This document shows, piece by piece, positions 46,697 through 54,026 of a stretch of 64,000 bases of DNA. Numbering within the stretch: the first letter of the stretch is position 1; the number at the start of each line of letters is the position of its first letter. The stretch is from the NCBI RefSeq assembly GCF_022549675.1, contig NZ_JAKZGR010000004.1, positions 248,001 to 312,000 of the forward strand, read 5' to 3'. The position numbers were made by a program, and so were the translations under genes. Under the pieces are notes generated by a model. The model saw only the letters and a list, made by a program, of their open reading frames with translations. It had not been told where the DNA came from and made no database searches. The stretch is from Belliella kenyensis (GTDB lineage: Bacteria > Bacteroidota > Bacteroidia > Cytophagales > Cyclobacteriaceae).

Positions 46697-46724
46697 ATTG
46701 ATAGCTTACCATATCAATGATATG
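46697..46724. promoter_or_regulatory. Palindromic motif between the ECF sigma and fecR genes
   Basis: CATATCA-A-TGATATG (46710-46724) is a perfect 15-base palindrome; ATTGATA just before it (46697-46703) can pair with the TATCAAT inside. Placed in the sigma-fecR gap, it could be an operator or a small hairpin; no regulator can be named. Confidence 0.35.
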
Positions 46725-46839
46725 ATACTATTTGATCTAATTGAAATGCAAATATTCTAGTATTTGTAATCTATAGTAGAATATGCATCTACCCTTATGA
46801 GTCAAAAAAGTGTCGGATATAGACTCTGATATAAAAATA

Positions 46840-47367
46840 TTATTCAGAAAATTTTGACCTAAGTGTTTTTAGTCCTCTATACACCAATGTTCTACAAGAT
46901 TCTATGGTGATATTCATCGATTTTGCAATGATATCATAATCTAATCCGTCTAAGAACTTTAAAGAAATTGCTTCCTTTTGCTTTATGGGTAAAGTATTTA
47001 AATACAAACCGACCATTTCTTCTCTGGTGCTTTCCGCAGATGTACTTAAGATACCAATTTCAAAGTGATTGTATTCTAAGTTACTCGTGGATATTTTGCT
47101 AAGACTTTGAATAGATTTGGATAATTTATTTCTAAACATTGAAAAAAAGTATGCCTCAACATTGTTTGGTTGCTGAAGCTTGTGAATGAATTCATATAAG
47201 TACAAATAAAAATCCTGTATGCAATCCTCTATCAAAGCAGTATCTGAGGTTATTTTCAATCCATAATTCAGATACACTTCATAGTTTTTTGCATAGAGGT
47301 ATTTGAAAGCTTCACGATTTCGCTTCCCTAGTTCATTCCACAATATGTTACTATCGTCAAAAGTCAC
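46840..47367 (-). CDS. ECF-type RNA polymerase sigma factor
   Basis: A 175-residue sigma-70 family protein of the FecI-like, SusCD-linked group. Region 2 is seen at SDTALIEDCIQDFYLYLYEF with the following FFSMFRNKL, and region 4 at LPIKQKEAISLKFLDGLDYDIIAKSMNITIESCRTLVYRGLKTLR. The start appears to be GTG at 47367; no better ATG precedes the region-2 helix. Partner of the FecR protein immediately downstream and the presumed activator of the SusCD operon. No clear -35/-10 of its own type could be picked. Confidence 0.93.
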   Translation of the reverse strand: MTFDDSNILWNELGKRNREAFKYLYAKNYEVYLNYGLKITSDTALIEDCIQDFYLYLYEFIHKLQQPNNVEAYFFSMFRNKLSKSIQSLSKISTSNLEYNHFEIGILSTSAESTREEMVGLYLNTLPIKQKEAISLKFLDGLDYDIIAKSMNITIESCRTLVYRGLKTLRSKFSE

Positions 47368-47511
47368 CTTTCTAAGTCAAATAATTAAACTCATTCAAAG
47401 CTACTTGATTTTCCTTCTTGAAGAAAAATCATCAATAATGATAATGTTTTTTTAATGAAAAGACTAAAAAAAGGAGATAAATTTAATGAAAAATTAATAA
47501 TAATAGCCAAA

Positions 47512-47542
47512 AAAAAAGCGAGACTATTCAGTCTCGCTTTTT
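47512..47542 (-). terminator. Terminator overlapping the end of rng
   Basis: On the minus strand GCGAGACT / AGTCTCGC with loop GAAT and a T-run. The rng stop codon TAG falls across the loop and the second arm, so the terminator uses coding bases. Confidence 0.88.
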
Positions 47543-49095
47543 ACATTTAGTTCTATTTCTTCTCCTGAATCGTCCAGGAATCTGTACTCCGTCACAGGTA
47601 GTGAAGAATCTTTGATCAGTTTTACCCACTTGAAATATTTGAAAAACCATTTTACCCTTTGTGAAATGATGCCATTTGTAAAATAGGCATGCAAATAAGG
47701 ATGTAATCCAATTTGGATTTTCGAAACATTTTGGATCGTAGCCATATGTTCTAAATCTTTCTCTAGTTTGTCGGCTACAAGGATTGAAGCTTGTATTTTG
47801 CCTGTACCATTACATGCTGGACAGGTTTCTTTGGTGACTATATTGACTTCAGGTCGCACACGTTGTCTAGTGATCTGCATTAGACCGAATTTGGTCAATG
47901 GTAACACGGTGTTTTTAGACCTATCAGATTTCATCTCTTCTTTCATCGCATCGAAGACAGCCTTTTTGTTATCAGCTTTTTTCATATCGATAAAGTCAAT
48001 GACGATAATCCCTCCCATATCGCGGAGGCGCAATTGTCTGGCAATTTCTTTTACAGCTACCAAGTTGGTTTTGAGTGCTGTTGTTTCTTGGTCGCTTTCT
48101 TGATTGGACTTGTTGCCACTGTTGACATCCACTACGTGAAGTGCCTCAGTATGCTCAATGATGACATAGCCTCCCTGTGGTAGGCTTATTGTCTGTCCAA
48201 ACAAGCTTTTGATTTGCTTCTCTATTCCAAAATTTTCAAAGAGCTTAGCTTTACCATTGTAAAGCTTAACAATTTTTTCCTTTTCAGGGGCGATCGATCT
48301 TATATAAGATCTAATCTGATCATAGATCATTTCATCCTCTACTGTGATTGCATCGAATGATTCGTTGAGCAGGTCTCTGATGATAGATGACGCCATGCTC
48401 ATTTCTCCAATTATCTTGTCTTTGGCTTTGGCTTTGGGTAGCTTTTTCATCCCATCTTCCCAAGTGGTCACCAAGTTTCTGAGGTCTTTGTCAAGTTCTG
48501 TTACTGACTGACCCTCAGCCACTGTTCTGATGATCACTCCAAAATTAGCGGGTTTGATGGAGGTGATAAGCCGCACTAGCCTACGCCTTTCATCTGCACT
48601 TCGTATCTTTTTGGACACATTGACTGTATTTGAAAAAGGTACTAATACTAGATAACGACCGGCAATGGAGAGCTCACAGGATAGTCGAGGACCTTTCGTT
48701 GAGATTGGTTCTTTGACTACTTGTACCAGTATTTGATTGCTTTTAGGAAGGACATTGGAAATTTTTCCAAGCTTTTCTATGTCTGGTTCAAGGTCTAGTC
48801 CTTTCAAATTATAAGTAGAGAGATTTCCATTCTTGGCCAGCTTTGTAAATTTATTTAGGCTATTGATTTGGGGACCTAGATCCTGATAATGCAGAAATGC
48901 ATCCTTTTCATATCCTACATCAATGAATGCTGCATTGAGCCCATTGACTATCTTACGCACTGTTCCGAGATAGATATCTCCTACTTTGAACTTGTTGTCT
49001 TCTCCATCTGCATGAAGTTCCACCAAGCTTTTGTCCTTCAAAAGGGCGATACGACTACCGCTTTGAGCAGAATCGATTAATAATTCTGTGCTCAA
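47524..49095 (-). CDS. rng: Ribonuclease E/G family endoribonuclease
   Basis: Endoribonuclease for rRNA and mRNA processing; 523 residues, close to RNase G and lacking the long RNase E scaffold. Seen are the N-terminal S1 domain (KVGDIYLGTVRKIVNGLNAAFIDVGYEKDAFLHYQDL), the 5'-sensor/RNase H-like core, the catalytic DVNSGN segment, IIVIDFIDM and the zinc-link CPACNGTGK. The S1 domain holds a medium insert (residues 75-120) compared with short RNase G, common in Bacteroidota from recall. It lies 63 bases downstream of a 29-codon gene and ends in a terminator that includes its stop codon. Confidence 0.95.
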   Translation of the reverse strand: MSTELLIDSAQSGSRIALLKDKSLVELHADGEDNKFKVGDIYLGTVRKIVNGLNAAFIDVGYEKDAFLHYQDLGPQINSLNKFTKLAKNGNLSTYNLKGLDLEPDIEKLGKISNVLPKSNQILVQVVKEPISTKGPRLSCELSIAGRYLVLVPFSNTVNVSKKIRSADERRRLVRLITSIKPANFGVIIRTVAEGQSVTELDKDLRNLVTTWEDGMKKLPKAKAKDKIIGEMSMASSIIRDLLNESFDAITVEDEMIYDQIRSYIRSIAPEKEKIVKLYNGKAKLFENFGIEKQIKSLFGQTISLPQGGYVIIEHTEALHVVDVNSGNKSNQESDQETTALKTNLVAVKEIARQLRLRDMGGIIVIDFIDMKKADNKKAVFDAMKEEMKSDRSKNTVLPLTKFGLMQITRQRVRPEVNIVTKETCPACNGTGKIQASILVADKLEKDLEHMATIQNVSKIQIGLHPYLHAYFTNGIISQRVKWFFKYFKWVKLIKDSSLPVTEYRFLDDSGEEIELNVKSETE

Positions 49096-49142
49096 ATCGT
49101 GTCTCTGTTTATGTGAATGAACGTTTACTGTAAAAACTCAAA

Positions 49143-49170
49143 AAGAAGAAGTAATTAATTACTTCTTCTT
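49143..49170 (-). repeat. 28-base perfect palindrome at the end of the 29-codon gene
   Basis: Arms AAGAAGAAGTAATT and AATTACTTCTTCTT are exact reverse complements with no spacer. The last three Lys codons and the stop of the small gene fall in it. In RNA it could form a hairpin between the small gene and rng. Confidence 0.7.
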
Positions 49171-49248
49171 ATGTCTGTTTTTTCTAAGTCTCTTCTTACG
49201 CTTGTGCGTAGCGATCTTATGTCTTTTTCTTTTCTTACCGCAAGGCAT
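49159..49248 (-). CDS. AURKAIP1/COX24-domain small basic protein
   Basis: A 29-residue reading MPCGKKRKRHKIATHKRKKR followed by LRKNRHKKK. It is almost all Lys, Arg and His, and matches the tiny AURKAIP1/COX24-domain proteins of Bacteroidota, related to a mitochondrial small-subunit ribosomal protein and thus likely to bind the 30S ribosome. Such genes are easily missed because of size. It lies 29 bases after the TPR gene and 63 before rng on the same strand, so it is probably cotranscribed. The end of the gene is inside a perfect palindrome. Confidence 0.85.
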   Translation of the reverse strand: MPCGKKRKRHKIATHKRKKRLRKNRHKKK

Positions 49249-49277
49249 AGTTTTGAATTTAAATGTTGAACAATTAT

Positions 49278-50093
49278 TTACAGCCTCTCAAGATAGCTAT
49301 CTACACTAGAGAGAACCTGTGGGTCTGTCGTCATGCTTTTCACTTGCTCGAATTGCTTTTTTGCTTTATTATTTTGCTTAGATTCATAGTAGCTGACTGC
49401 CAAATAGAACTGCCCTTGAAGATGGGAAGGATGAAATTTAATCAACTCTTCGAACCTTTCAGCGGCTCTTTTGTACTGCCCTGACTGCATAGATAGCACC
49501 CCCATGTTAAAAAGTGCTTCCTCATTACTTGCATCTTCCTCCAATACTTCTCTTAGCATGGTAATCCCTTGCATAGGATTTGAAGAAGACACATATGTCA
49601 TGGCTACTTTTGTTTTTAAGTCTAAGCGACTTGGATCTTTTTCCAAGACCTGATTGAGATACTTTCTTGTCTTTTCGGCAAGAAAGGAGATCTTTTGCTC
49701 ATTAAGTGCGAAGGTGTATGCTTCATAGTAGGCATTGCCTGTGCGCTCTTGACGCTCTATTTCATTTGACTTCTCCAAAGCGAGCTCTTGATAATGCGCA
49801 GCACTATCATATTTGCCCAGCTCAGTGTATATTTCAGAAATTGCGTCTGCAAAGGTAACGAAATTTTCCTTATTATCTGCTGCCGATAGCTTGCCTCTCA
49901 ATGTGGCAAGCTCATCAGCAGTAGATTCATCTATTGCAGCCATGTGAGATGGAGTCGTTTCTACAGCTTCTTCATCGCTTGCCGCAACTTGATTTTGCCC
50001 CTCATCATTGTCCACGACTACTCTAGGTAGTGAATATAGTATACCTATGGCAACTATACCTACAGCTAGGGCTATGATTTGGGATTTTTTCAT
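49278..50093 (-). CDS. Membrane-anchored tetratricopeptide-repeat protein
   Basis: A 271-residue protein with an N-terminal membrane anchor (about 6-24), an acidic linker (about 28-60), and TPR units, clearest at NEEALFNMGVLSMQSGQYKRAAERFEELIKFHP and HLQGQFYLAVSYYESKQNNKAKKQFEQV. It is a scaffold by fold, exposed to the periplasm. Location between the HU gene (23-base gap) and the small ribosomal-type gene with rng on the same strand is, from recall, common in Bacteroidota. The function is not known. Confidence 0.85.
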   Translation of the reverse strand: MKKSQIIALAVGIVAIGILYSLPRVVVDNDEGQNQVAASDEEAVETTPSHMAAIDESTADELATLRGKLSAADNKENFVTFADAISEIYTELGKYDSAAHYQELALEKSNEIERQERTGNAYYEAYTFALNEQKISFLAEKTRKYLNQVLEKDPSRLDLKTKVAMTYVSSSNPMQGITMLREVLEEDASNEEALFNMGVLSMQSGQYKRAAERFEELIKFHPSHLQGQFYLAVSYYESKQNNKAKKQFEQVKSMTTDPQVLSSVDSYLERL

Positions 50094-50116
50094 GAGGATT
50101 TTTTAGCTACTAGGAT

Positions 50117-50425
50117 TTAGTCCTGTGGAGCTAGATCTTTGATTTTTTTACTGTTTTTAATTTTCTCGATGAAAACCTTCGATGGCTTGAAGGCCGGTAC
50201 ATAATGCTCATCGATTACAATAGCAGTGTTTTTTGAGATATTTCGGGCTATTTTTTTAGCTCTCTTCTTGTTAATGAAGCTGCCAAACCCTCTCACATAA
50301 ATGTTGTCTCCCTCTGCCATGGAATCTTTTACAACTTTGAAGAATGCCTCAATGGTCTGAGTTACATCGTCCTTCTGGATTCCAGTTTTGTCCGAAATCT
50401 TGGTAATTACTTCTGCTTTAGTCAC
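50117..50425 (-). CDS. HU/IHF-family DNA-binding protein
   Basis: A 102-residue histone-like protein. It starts with the typical MTKAEVITKISDKTGIQKDD helix, then IEAFFKVVKDSMAEGDNIYVRGFGSFINKKR, and the arm region ARNISKNTAIVIDEHYVPAFKPSKVF with the DNA-intercalating-type proline position replaced by the more IHF-like sequence. A lysine-rich tail extends past the usual 90-residue HU length. It bends and packs DNA and opens the operon with the TPR gene and rng. Confidence 0.94.
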   Translation of the reverse strand: MTKAEVITKISDKTGIQKDDVTQTIEAFFKVVKDSMAEGDNIYVRGFGSFINKKRAKKIARNISKNTAIVIDEHYVPAFKPSKVFIEKIKNSKKIKDLAPQD

Positions 50426-50492
50426 TGTTAAATTAATTTAAATTATTATCGAATAAGCTTAACGACCTATTAACCAACTAATTTTGGGACTG

Positions 50493-50500
50493 CAAATTTA
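50493..50500 (-). promoter_or_regulatory. Candidate -7 box of the HU operon
   Basis: On the minus strand TAAATTTG matches TAnnTTTG; a TTTG lies 23 bases upstream. The leader would be about 60 bases. It sits in the divergent HU/mutY gap. Confidence 0.45.
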
Positions 50501-50585
50501 CAAGAAGCATTTCAAATTAAAAACAAATTCACCAAAATTAGCTTCTTTTGTTTAACGTTTATTTTATACAAAAAATTTCAACATT

Positions 50586-51659
50586 TTGAAAAACAGGCAT
50601 TTTGCTTCCATATTACTGAACTGGTACACTACGCACAAGAGGGATTTACCTTGGAGAAATACGCATAATCCCTATATTATTTGGCTTTCTGAAATAATTC
50701 TTCAGCAAACAAGGGTAGCGCAAGGACTCCCATATTTTGAAATATTTTTAGAAAAATATCCAAAAGTCTCTGACTTGGCCTCAGCTCCTAGTGATGAAGT
50801 GATGAGACTTTGGCAAGGCCTAGGCTATTACAGCCGCGCTCGCAATCTTCATCAGTGTGCCAAAGATATCATGAAATTTCACAATGGGGAGTTTCCAAAG
50901 TCCTATCAAGAACTTATCAAACTCAAAGGTGTAGGCTCCTATACAGCTGCTGCCATTGCTTCTTTTGCTTTTGGAGAAACCGTAGCTGTCGTTGACGGTA
51001 ATGTGTTTCGTGTGCTGGGGAGGTATTTTGGTTTGAGTGAGGACATTTCTAGTGGATCAGGAAAGCGTGCTTTCGAATCTCTTGCCAATGAACAGATATC
51101 TTTAGAAAACCCCGCTGAATACAATCAAGCCATCATGGAGTTTGGTGCACTACATTGTACTCCCAAAAACCCAGCATGTACTTCTTGCCCTCTTCAAGCA
51201 GGTTGTTTTGCATTCAAAGAGAATTTGGTTCAAGAGCTTCCCATCAAACTAGGAAAAGTAAAAGTTAAAACAAGGTACTTCAACTACCTTTATATAAAAT
51301 GTGGGACTCAGGTCATCGTTCGCCAAAGGCAGTCCGGGGATATTTGGCAAGGACTTTATGATTTTCCATTAGAAGAGACAGAAAACACGCTTATTAAAGT
51401 GATAGAGGATTTCGCCTTTTTCAGACAATTTGAGTCAATCATTGAAAAAATTGAGTTCGATCCTGAAAGTACCTTCAAGCATATACTCACGCATCAAAGA
51501 ATTTTTGCCAACTTTGTGACGTTTGTGATCAAAGAAGATTTCTTGTCAAAAATCGATCAATGGGTCAATGACTCCAGTATGGAGTTAGTTAATGTTGAAA
51601 AATTAGAGACATTAGGAAAGCCAAAGTTGATCTTAAATTTTTTGACTGATGAAAAATAA
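50586..51659 (+). CDS. mutY: A/G-specific adenine DNA glycosylase
   Basis: Removes adenine opposite 8-oxoguanine. The 357-residue protein has the HhH-GPD core (WRNTHNPYIIWLSEIILQQTRV, LKGVGSYTAAAIASFAFGE, catalytic Asp in VAVVDGNVFRVLGR), the [4Fe-4S] loop (CTPKNPACTSCPLQAGC) and a C-terminal NUDIX-like 8-oxoG recognition domain. No ATG is available before the conserved core, so the start must be a rare codon; the TTG at 50586 gives MKNRHFASILLNWY..., a normal N-terminus. It heads mutY-ssb-gldE, a common Bacteroidota order. Confidence 0.94.
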   Translation: MKNRHFASILLNWYTTHKRDLPWRNTHNPYIIWLSEIILQQTRVAQGLPYFEIFLEKYPKVSDLASAPSDEVMRLWQGLGYYSRARNLHQCAKDIMKFHNGEFPKSYQELIKLKGVGSYTAAAIASFAFGETVAVVDGNVFRVLGRYFGLSEDISSGSGKRAFESLANEQISLENPAEYNQAIMEFGALHCTPKNPACTSCPLQAGCFAFKENLVQELPIKLGKVKVKTRYFNYLYIKCGTQVIVRQRQSGDIWQGLYDFPLEETENTLIKVIEDFAFFRQFESIIEKIEFDPESTFKHILTHQRIFANFVTFVIKEDFLSKIDQWVNDSSMELVNVEKLETLGKPKLILNFLTDEK

Positions 51660-51711
51660 TGCTTAAATTAGGTCATGAACTTTTAGTCAATCATTTTAAA
51701 CCAATTTAATT

Positions 51712-52173
51712 ATGGCAGGAGGAGTAAATAAGGTTATTTTAGTAGGGAACTTGGGACAAGACCCAGAAGTAAGGCATCTCGAAGGCGACAAAGTAGTCGC
51801 AAACGTGAGTTTGGCCACGACAGAATCTTACAAAGATAGAAGTGGAAATAGAGTAGACAATACTGAGTGGCACGACCTAGAGCTCTGGGATGGATTAGCA
51901 AAAATTGCAGAAAACTATCTCAAAAAGGGAAGCAAAATATATGTAGAAGGCAAGATAAAAACAGACTCTTGGCAAGATGAGCAAGGTAATAATAGGAGGA
52001 AAGTTAGAATTAGGGTTCAGAATCTGACAATGTTGGATGCTAGAACTGATGGACAAGGATCCCCAAGCAATAGCTCATCGAATCAAGCATACAATAATAA
52101 TCCATCTCCTCAACAGATGCCTGCCCCAAATGTGGCAGAAGGACCGGCTGATGATGATGACTTGCCTTTCTAA
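51712..52173 (+). CDS. ssb: Single-stranded DNA-binding protein
   Basis: A 153-residue SSB with an OB-fold start (GGVNKVILVGNLGQDPEVRHL), the WHDLELWDGLAKIAENYLKKGSKIYVEGKI block, a disordered N/S/P/Q-rich linker from about residue 112, and the acidic tip DDDLPF that recruits replication and repair proteins. Fifty-two bases after mutY and 97 before gldE on the same strand. Confidence 0.96.
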   Translation: MAGGVNKVILVGNLGQDPEVRHLEGDKVVANVSLATTESYKDRSGNRVDNTEWHDLELWDGLAKIAENYLKKGSKIYVEGKIKTDSWQDEQGNNRRKVRIRVQNLTMLDARTDGQGSPSNSSSNQAYNNNPSPQQMPAPNVAEGPADDDDLPF

Positions 52174-52219
52174 TTACTAAGAAGATCTGATTTTGGATAA
52201 GCTAATTCCATTCAAACTG

Positions 52220-52249
52220 TTTAGCCTATTTCAAAATTGGTTAAATTTG
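52220..52249 (+). promoter_or_regulatory. Candidate gldE promoter
   Basis: TTTA (52220-52223) and TAAATTTG (52242-52249) with an 18-base spacer resemble the Bacteroidota -33/-7 pair (TTTG, TAnnTTTG). The -7 ends 21 bases before the gldE ATG. Confidence 0.5.
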
Positions 52250-52270
52250 TAAAAACAATTTAGACATTTA

Positions 52271-53620
52271 ATGGACGACCCATATCCGAGTATGATGTTG
52301 CTGACTGAGATTTCAGAAATCTCGGTCAGCTACCTTTTGATCAATGGATTTATTTTCATTTTTCTTCTTTTAGCTTCAGGGCTGGTATCAGGTTCAGAAG
52401 TAGCATTTTTTTCCCTGTCCACAGAGGATCTCACGGATCTCGAAAATCAAGGAGACTCAAACTCAGAAAAAGTGCTCCACTTGGTGGGAAACCCGCAGCG
52501 ACTTTTAAGCACCATACTGATCCTAAATAACTTGATCAATATTGGGATAGTAACCCTTACTACTTTCGTAGCATGGAGCATATTTGGACTTAATGCCACT
52601 GGAATATTAATTATCTTAATCCAAACCGTAGGGGTCACTTTTGCAATTGTATTCTTCGGAGAGATCGTACCAAAAGTATATGCTACCAAAGCACGGCAAG
52701 AATTCTCATTGATGATGGCACCCATGATACATTTCTTTTCTTTTATACTAAAACCTCTTTCCTTGTTCTTGATGGGTATTAGCAATATCATAGAAAGAAG
52801 GATAGAAAGAAAAGGATACTCTATGTCAGTGGACGAACTTCACAAAGCAATAGAAATCACAACAGAAGATACCTCAGAAGAAGAAAAAGATATCCTGAGG
52901 GGCATAGTAAACTTCGGCACGCTGTCAGTTAAGCAAGTCATGAGATCAAGAATGGAAGTGACTGCTGTGGATACAGATACAGATTTTCATGAACTTATGG
53001 ACAAAATCAATAAGAGCGGCTACTCAAGAATTCCTGTATATACTGAAACCATAGACAATATCGAGGGAATACTTTATATCAAAGATCTATTACCTTTTAT
53101 AGAAAATGAAGAAGATTTTGAATGGCAGAAATTAGTTAGAAAAGGATTATTTGTTCCAGAAAACAAAAAAGTGGACGCTTTGTTGAAAGATTTTCAGCAA
53201 AAAAGAGTGCATATGGCCATTGTTGTAGATGAATATGGGGGCACATCAGGGTTAGTTACTTTGGAAGACCTCATTGAAGAAATTATCGGGGAAATCAATG
53301 ACGAATTTGATGATATTGAAGATTTCTATTTCAAAGAGATTGATCCTTTTACATTTATCTTCGAAGGTAAAGTATCATTGAATGATTTTTGTAAAAAATT
53401 GGACCTAGATGCAACAGTATTTGATGAAGTCAAGGGTGAAAGCGAGTCTCTTGGAGGATTACTTTTGGAATTGAATGCCAACTTCCCTAAGAATGGCGCA
53501 AAAATAGTCTATGAAAATTTTGAATTCACCATACTAGCTGTGGATACAAGGAAGATAAAAAAGGTAAGGGTAAGAATCATCTCAAATGAAGAGAAATCCC
53601 TCAGCGAATATGAGGACTAA
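52271..53620 (+). CDS. gldE: Gliding-motility-associated CNNM/CBS protein GldE
   Basis: A 449-residue DUF21/CNNM membrane protein with a CBS pair (LSVKQVMRSRMEVTAVDTDTD, HMAIVVDEYGGTSGLVTLEDLIEEIIGEINDEFDD) and a C-terminal transporter-associated domain. It is like the gene at 20.8 kb but the place after ssb marks it as gldE, the gliding-associated member in which gldD normally follows. GldE is needed for gliding in Flavobacterium through an unclear role. No gldD-like gene follows in the next 400 bases. The name relies on context and could be a generic CNNM protein. Confidence 0.85.
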   Translation: MDDPYPSMMLLTEISEISVSYLLINGFIFIFLLLASGLVSGSEVAFFSLSTEDLTDLENQGDSNSEKVLHLVGNPQRLLSTILILNNLINIGIVTLTTFVAWSIFGLNATGILIILIQTVGVTFAIVFFGEIVPKVYATKARQEFSLMMAPMIHFFSFILKPLSLFLMGISNIIERRIERKGYSMSVDELHKAIEITTEDTSEEEKDILRGIVNFGTLSVKQVMRSRMEVTAVDTDTDFHELMDKINKSGYSRIPVYTETIDNIEGILYIKDLLPFIENEEDFEWQKLVRKGLFVPENKKVDALLKDFQQKRVHMAIVVDEYGGTSGLVTLEDLIEEIIGEINDEFDDIEDFYFKEIDPFTFIFEGKVSLNDFCKKLDLDATVFDEVKGESESLGGLLLELNANFPKNGAKIVYENFEFTILAVDTRKIKKVRVRIISNEEKSLSEYED

Positions 53621-54026
53621 ATCTTAGAAGTATCATACAAATTTTATATTGAAAATTAGCCTAATATTAAAATTTTATAAACATCAATTTTTCCCACAAA
53701 ATATACTTACAGTACGCAAACTTAAAAGTCAAGAAAAAAAAATCAACATTTTTCATTTTTTTTTCTGCCAACTATATTTTATTATTTTTATGTTAAAAAT
53801 CTTTTTTTTGCTTAATAAATCAGGCACATAGAAGACATATTTCAATACTTTTTTCAAAAATAGGTTTAAATTTTAACTTACATGTGATTTTTATTATAGA
53901 TAATCAAAGCTATAATTAAGTATAAACTATGCAGTTAAACAATCGTTTGGTTGCTTAAATTTTAATAAAGAGAATATTTTTTGTAAATTCCGCAACCATT
54001 TCGAAAACCTATTAAACTTATTGATA
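53621..54026. other. AT-rich region between gldE and gltB
   Basis: About 400 bases, very AT-rich, with long T and A runs around 53735-53815. No credible gene; a 60-codon frame here is just low-complexity F/K/I sequence. It holds the gltB control region including the palindrome at 53935-53958 and a TATTTTTTG box about 50 bases before the gltB start. Confidence 0.5.
53935..53958. promoter_or_regulatory. Imperfect palindrome upstream of gltB
   Basis: A 24-base dyad of the form TTAA-N-CAA-N-C-N6-G-N-TTG-N-TTAA. It overlaps a GGTTG that lies 21 bases before TATTTTTTG, a near match to the -7 box (one extra T). It may be an operator for nitrogen control of gltBD. Confidence 0.4.

Noticed and set aside
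47768-48103. 111-codon open frame antisense to rng
   Set aside because: Antisense to the conserved catalytic part of RNase G, with no protein features of its own.
53649-53831. 60-codon frame in the gldE-gltB gap
   Set aside because: Low-complexity F, I, K and L residues from AT-rich DNA; not a remnant of gldD by any visible motif.
54021-54026. TTG start for gltB
   Set aside because: ATG 54027 two codons later gives the usual short propeptide before the catalytic Cys.
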